This document shows, in pieces, positions 62,870-64,000 of a stretch of DNA of 64,000 nt; positions within the stretch are counted from its first letter, which is position 1, and every line of letters starts with the position of its first letter. The position numbers and the translations under genes are program-made. This DNA is from Lumbricus terrestris. Lineage: Eukaryota; Annelida; Clitellata; Crassiclitellata; Lumbricidae. The stretch is taken from the NCBI GenBank assembly GCA_949752735.1, contig OX457050.1, positions 39,014,421 to 39,078,420 of the forward strand, in the 5' to 3' direction. Below the pieces are notes generated by a model that was given only the letters and a program-made list of their open reading frames with translations, did not search any database and had not been told where the DNA came from.

Positions 62870-63140
62870 GCTTCTACTTCACGTATAAAATACCTTAAAC
62901 CAACTTCCATTTCAGATATAAAAATACCTTAATCCAGCTTTTATTTTTTATATAAAAATAACTTAATCCAGCTTCCATTACTCAAGCGTTTTTCATTAAT
63001 CCGGCTTCCATTTCTCAAGCGTTATTTTTGTCAATCCAGGTTCTATTTCAGATTATAACATACTTCATCATGCTTCCATTTCTAATGTGTCATTTTCATC
63101 AATCCAGCTTCTTTTTTGGGTGTAAAATACCTTTATTCTG
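62870..63140 (+). repeat. CATCCAGCTTC modules, about eight
   Basis: Modules such as CTTAATCCAGCTTCCATTAC and CATCAATCCAGCTTCTTTTT alternate with TATAAAAATAC spacers. They are the same family as 61780-62050 and the foldback interiors. Confidence 0.75.
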
Positions 63141-64000
63141 ATTCTATTTTATAAGTGTGTTCTTAGTTATTATGTGGCAAATCTGAAAACTAGCTTTCGA
63201 AATGTTTTCTATTTTCAAAGTTCTGTTTTAAAAGTCGGCGAAACTCGCTAGTAACATAAAGAGTTTGCAGTCAGCCACAATGTTATATTTTTAATTATTT
63301 GCAAATTATATACTTATTTGCAAGACGCCAAGTGTCTGTTTATAAAAACCTTCCAATGGCTACCCGGAAATTCCCAGCTACTGAGAAATTCCCATCAGTC
63401 TAATGTTCGCCTAAGTACATTAGCTGCGTTTGGCCAGACTCTGGAAAATAAGCCTACATGGCTCTGGTTGACCCCAATTGCTAATTGTAGGCTACTAAGC
63501 TTAACTGAACATCCTTTTACTGACAGATAATTTTTGCGGATAGGACTATGTTATACAACCCTTCAGCTGTAATAATATTTATGTAAAGACAGCCTCGAAC
63601 AGCACAACACGCGTTTTACTGAAATATTGTGATCGTATGATAAAAAAAACTATTTATAATTCGATGTCGTCTTCGGATATTTCCTGCAGGATGTAACAGG
63701 TATTTGCCTTCAACACTCTTCTATTGTCAAACAGACAAAAACGAAAATGTGCTGGTCACTAAAACTAGGATAATCAATAACCTTGCTTCATGTACAAGTT
63801 TTCTCCATCCTCTCTCCCATCCATTCATCAATCAATAAATCCATTCATCCATTCATTCATCCACACATTAAAATCCATTCATTCATCCATTTCTTCCATC
63901 CATTCATGTGTTTGTAGCCTTTTTGTTACTACAGACGGAACTTTTCCTTCTCTACACATAATCTCTAATCTCTCGGTCTATCATCTGCAAAGTTTACGTG
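63141..64000. other. Right end of window, CATT minisatellite, otherwise nothing
   Basis: There is a degenerate CATTCATCCATT repeat at about 63805-63910. The remainder is AT-rich with no recognised gene. Confidence 0.5.

Overview
The window is animal (metazoan) nuclear DNA. It is AT-rich, intron-poor and crowded with transposable elements. The frequent TAGGCCTA-type hexamers, the mix of repeats and the Maverick-type capsid genes fit a marine invertebrate, possibly an echinoderm. That placement is an inference. No host housekeeping gene, tRNA gene, rRNA gene or CRISPR array was recognised.

Layout. (1) 0-5 kb: a hAT element with transposase remnants, two foldback elements and a LINE tail. (2) 6-11 kb: two genes of a C2H2 zinc-finger family (6.4-8.2 kb, frameshifted, plus strand; 9.5-10.8 kb, intact, minus strand). 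(3) 11-20 kb: a ~545-bp tandem repeat broken by a Mutator-like foldback, further foldbacks, LINE fragments, microsatellites and a dead Tc1 copy. (4) 21-25.3 kb: a third zinc-finger gene, then two nested Mutator-like elements, the inner one filled with a 35-bp satellite. (5) 26.4-39.1 kb: one element bounded by 8-bp target duplications. It carries a THAP/P-type transposase and is loaded with nested mariner, hAT, SINE and LINE insertions. (6) 39-44 kb: more foldbacks and a long CATA microsatellite. (7) 44.1-55.6 kb: an endogenous Polinton/Maverick (adintovirus-like) element. (8) 55.6-57.4 kb: a fourth zinc-finger gene whose 3' end appears cut off by the viral element. (9) 57-64 kb: a coiled-coil ORF, a truncated L2/CR1-like LINE, a zinc-finger pseudogene and scattered repeats.

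The viral element is the most coherent gene system. Plus-strand genes encode a possible DNA-binding protein, a protein-primed type DNA polymerase B, a small unknown protein, an adenain-like protease and two fibre-like proteins. These converge on minus-strand genes for a SAP-domain protein, the major capsid protein, a pVI/pX-like core protein and a DUF8207-like protein with a truncated duplicate. Ten of its eleven starts carry TAAAATG or TAAAAATG, which resembles start-adjacent late promoters of large DNA viruses. The copy looks dead: a 991-bp MITE splits the polymerase and a one-base shift breaks the capsid gene. No integrase, packaging ATPase or terminal inverted repeats were found.

The zinc-finger genes share a distinctive C-terminal finger and sit among many transposons, as expected for a fast-evolving, possibly element-directed repressor family (inference).
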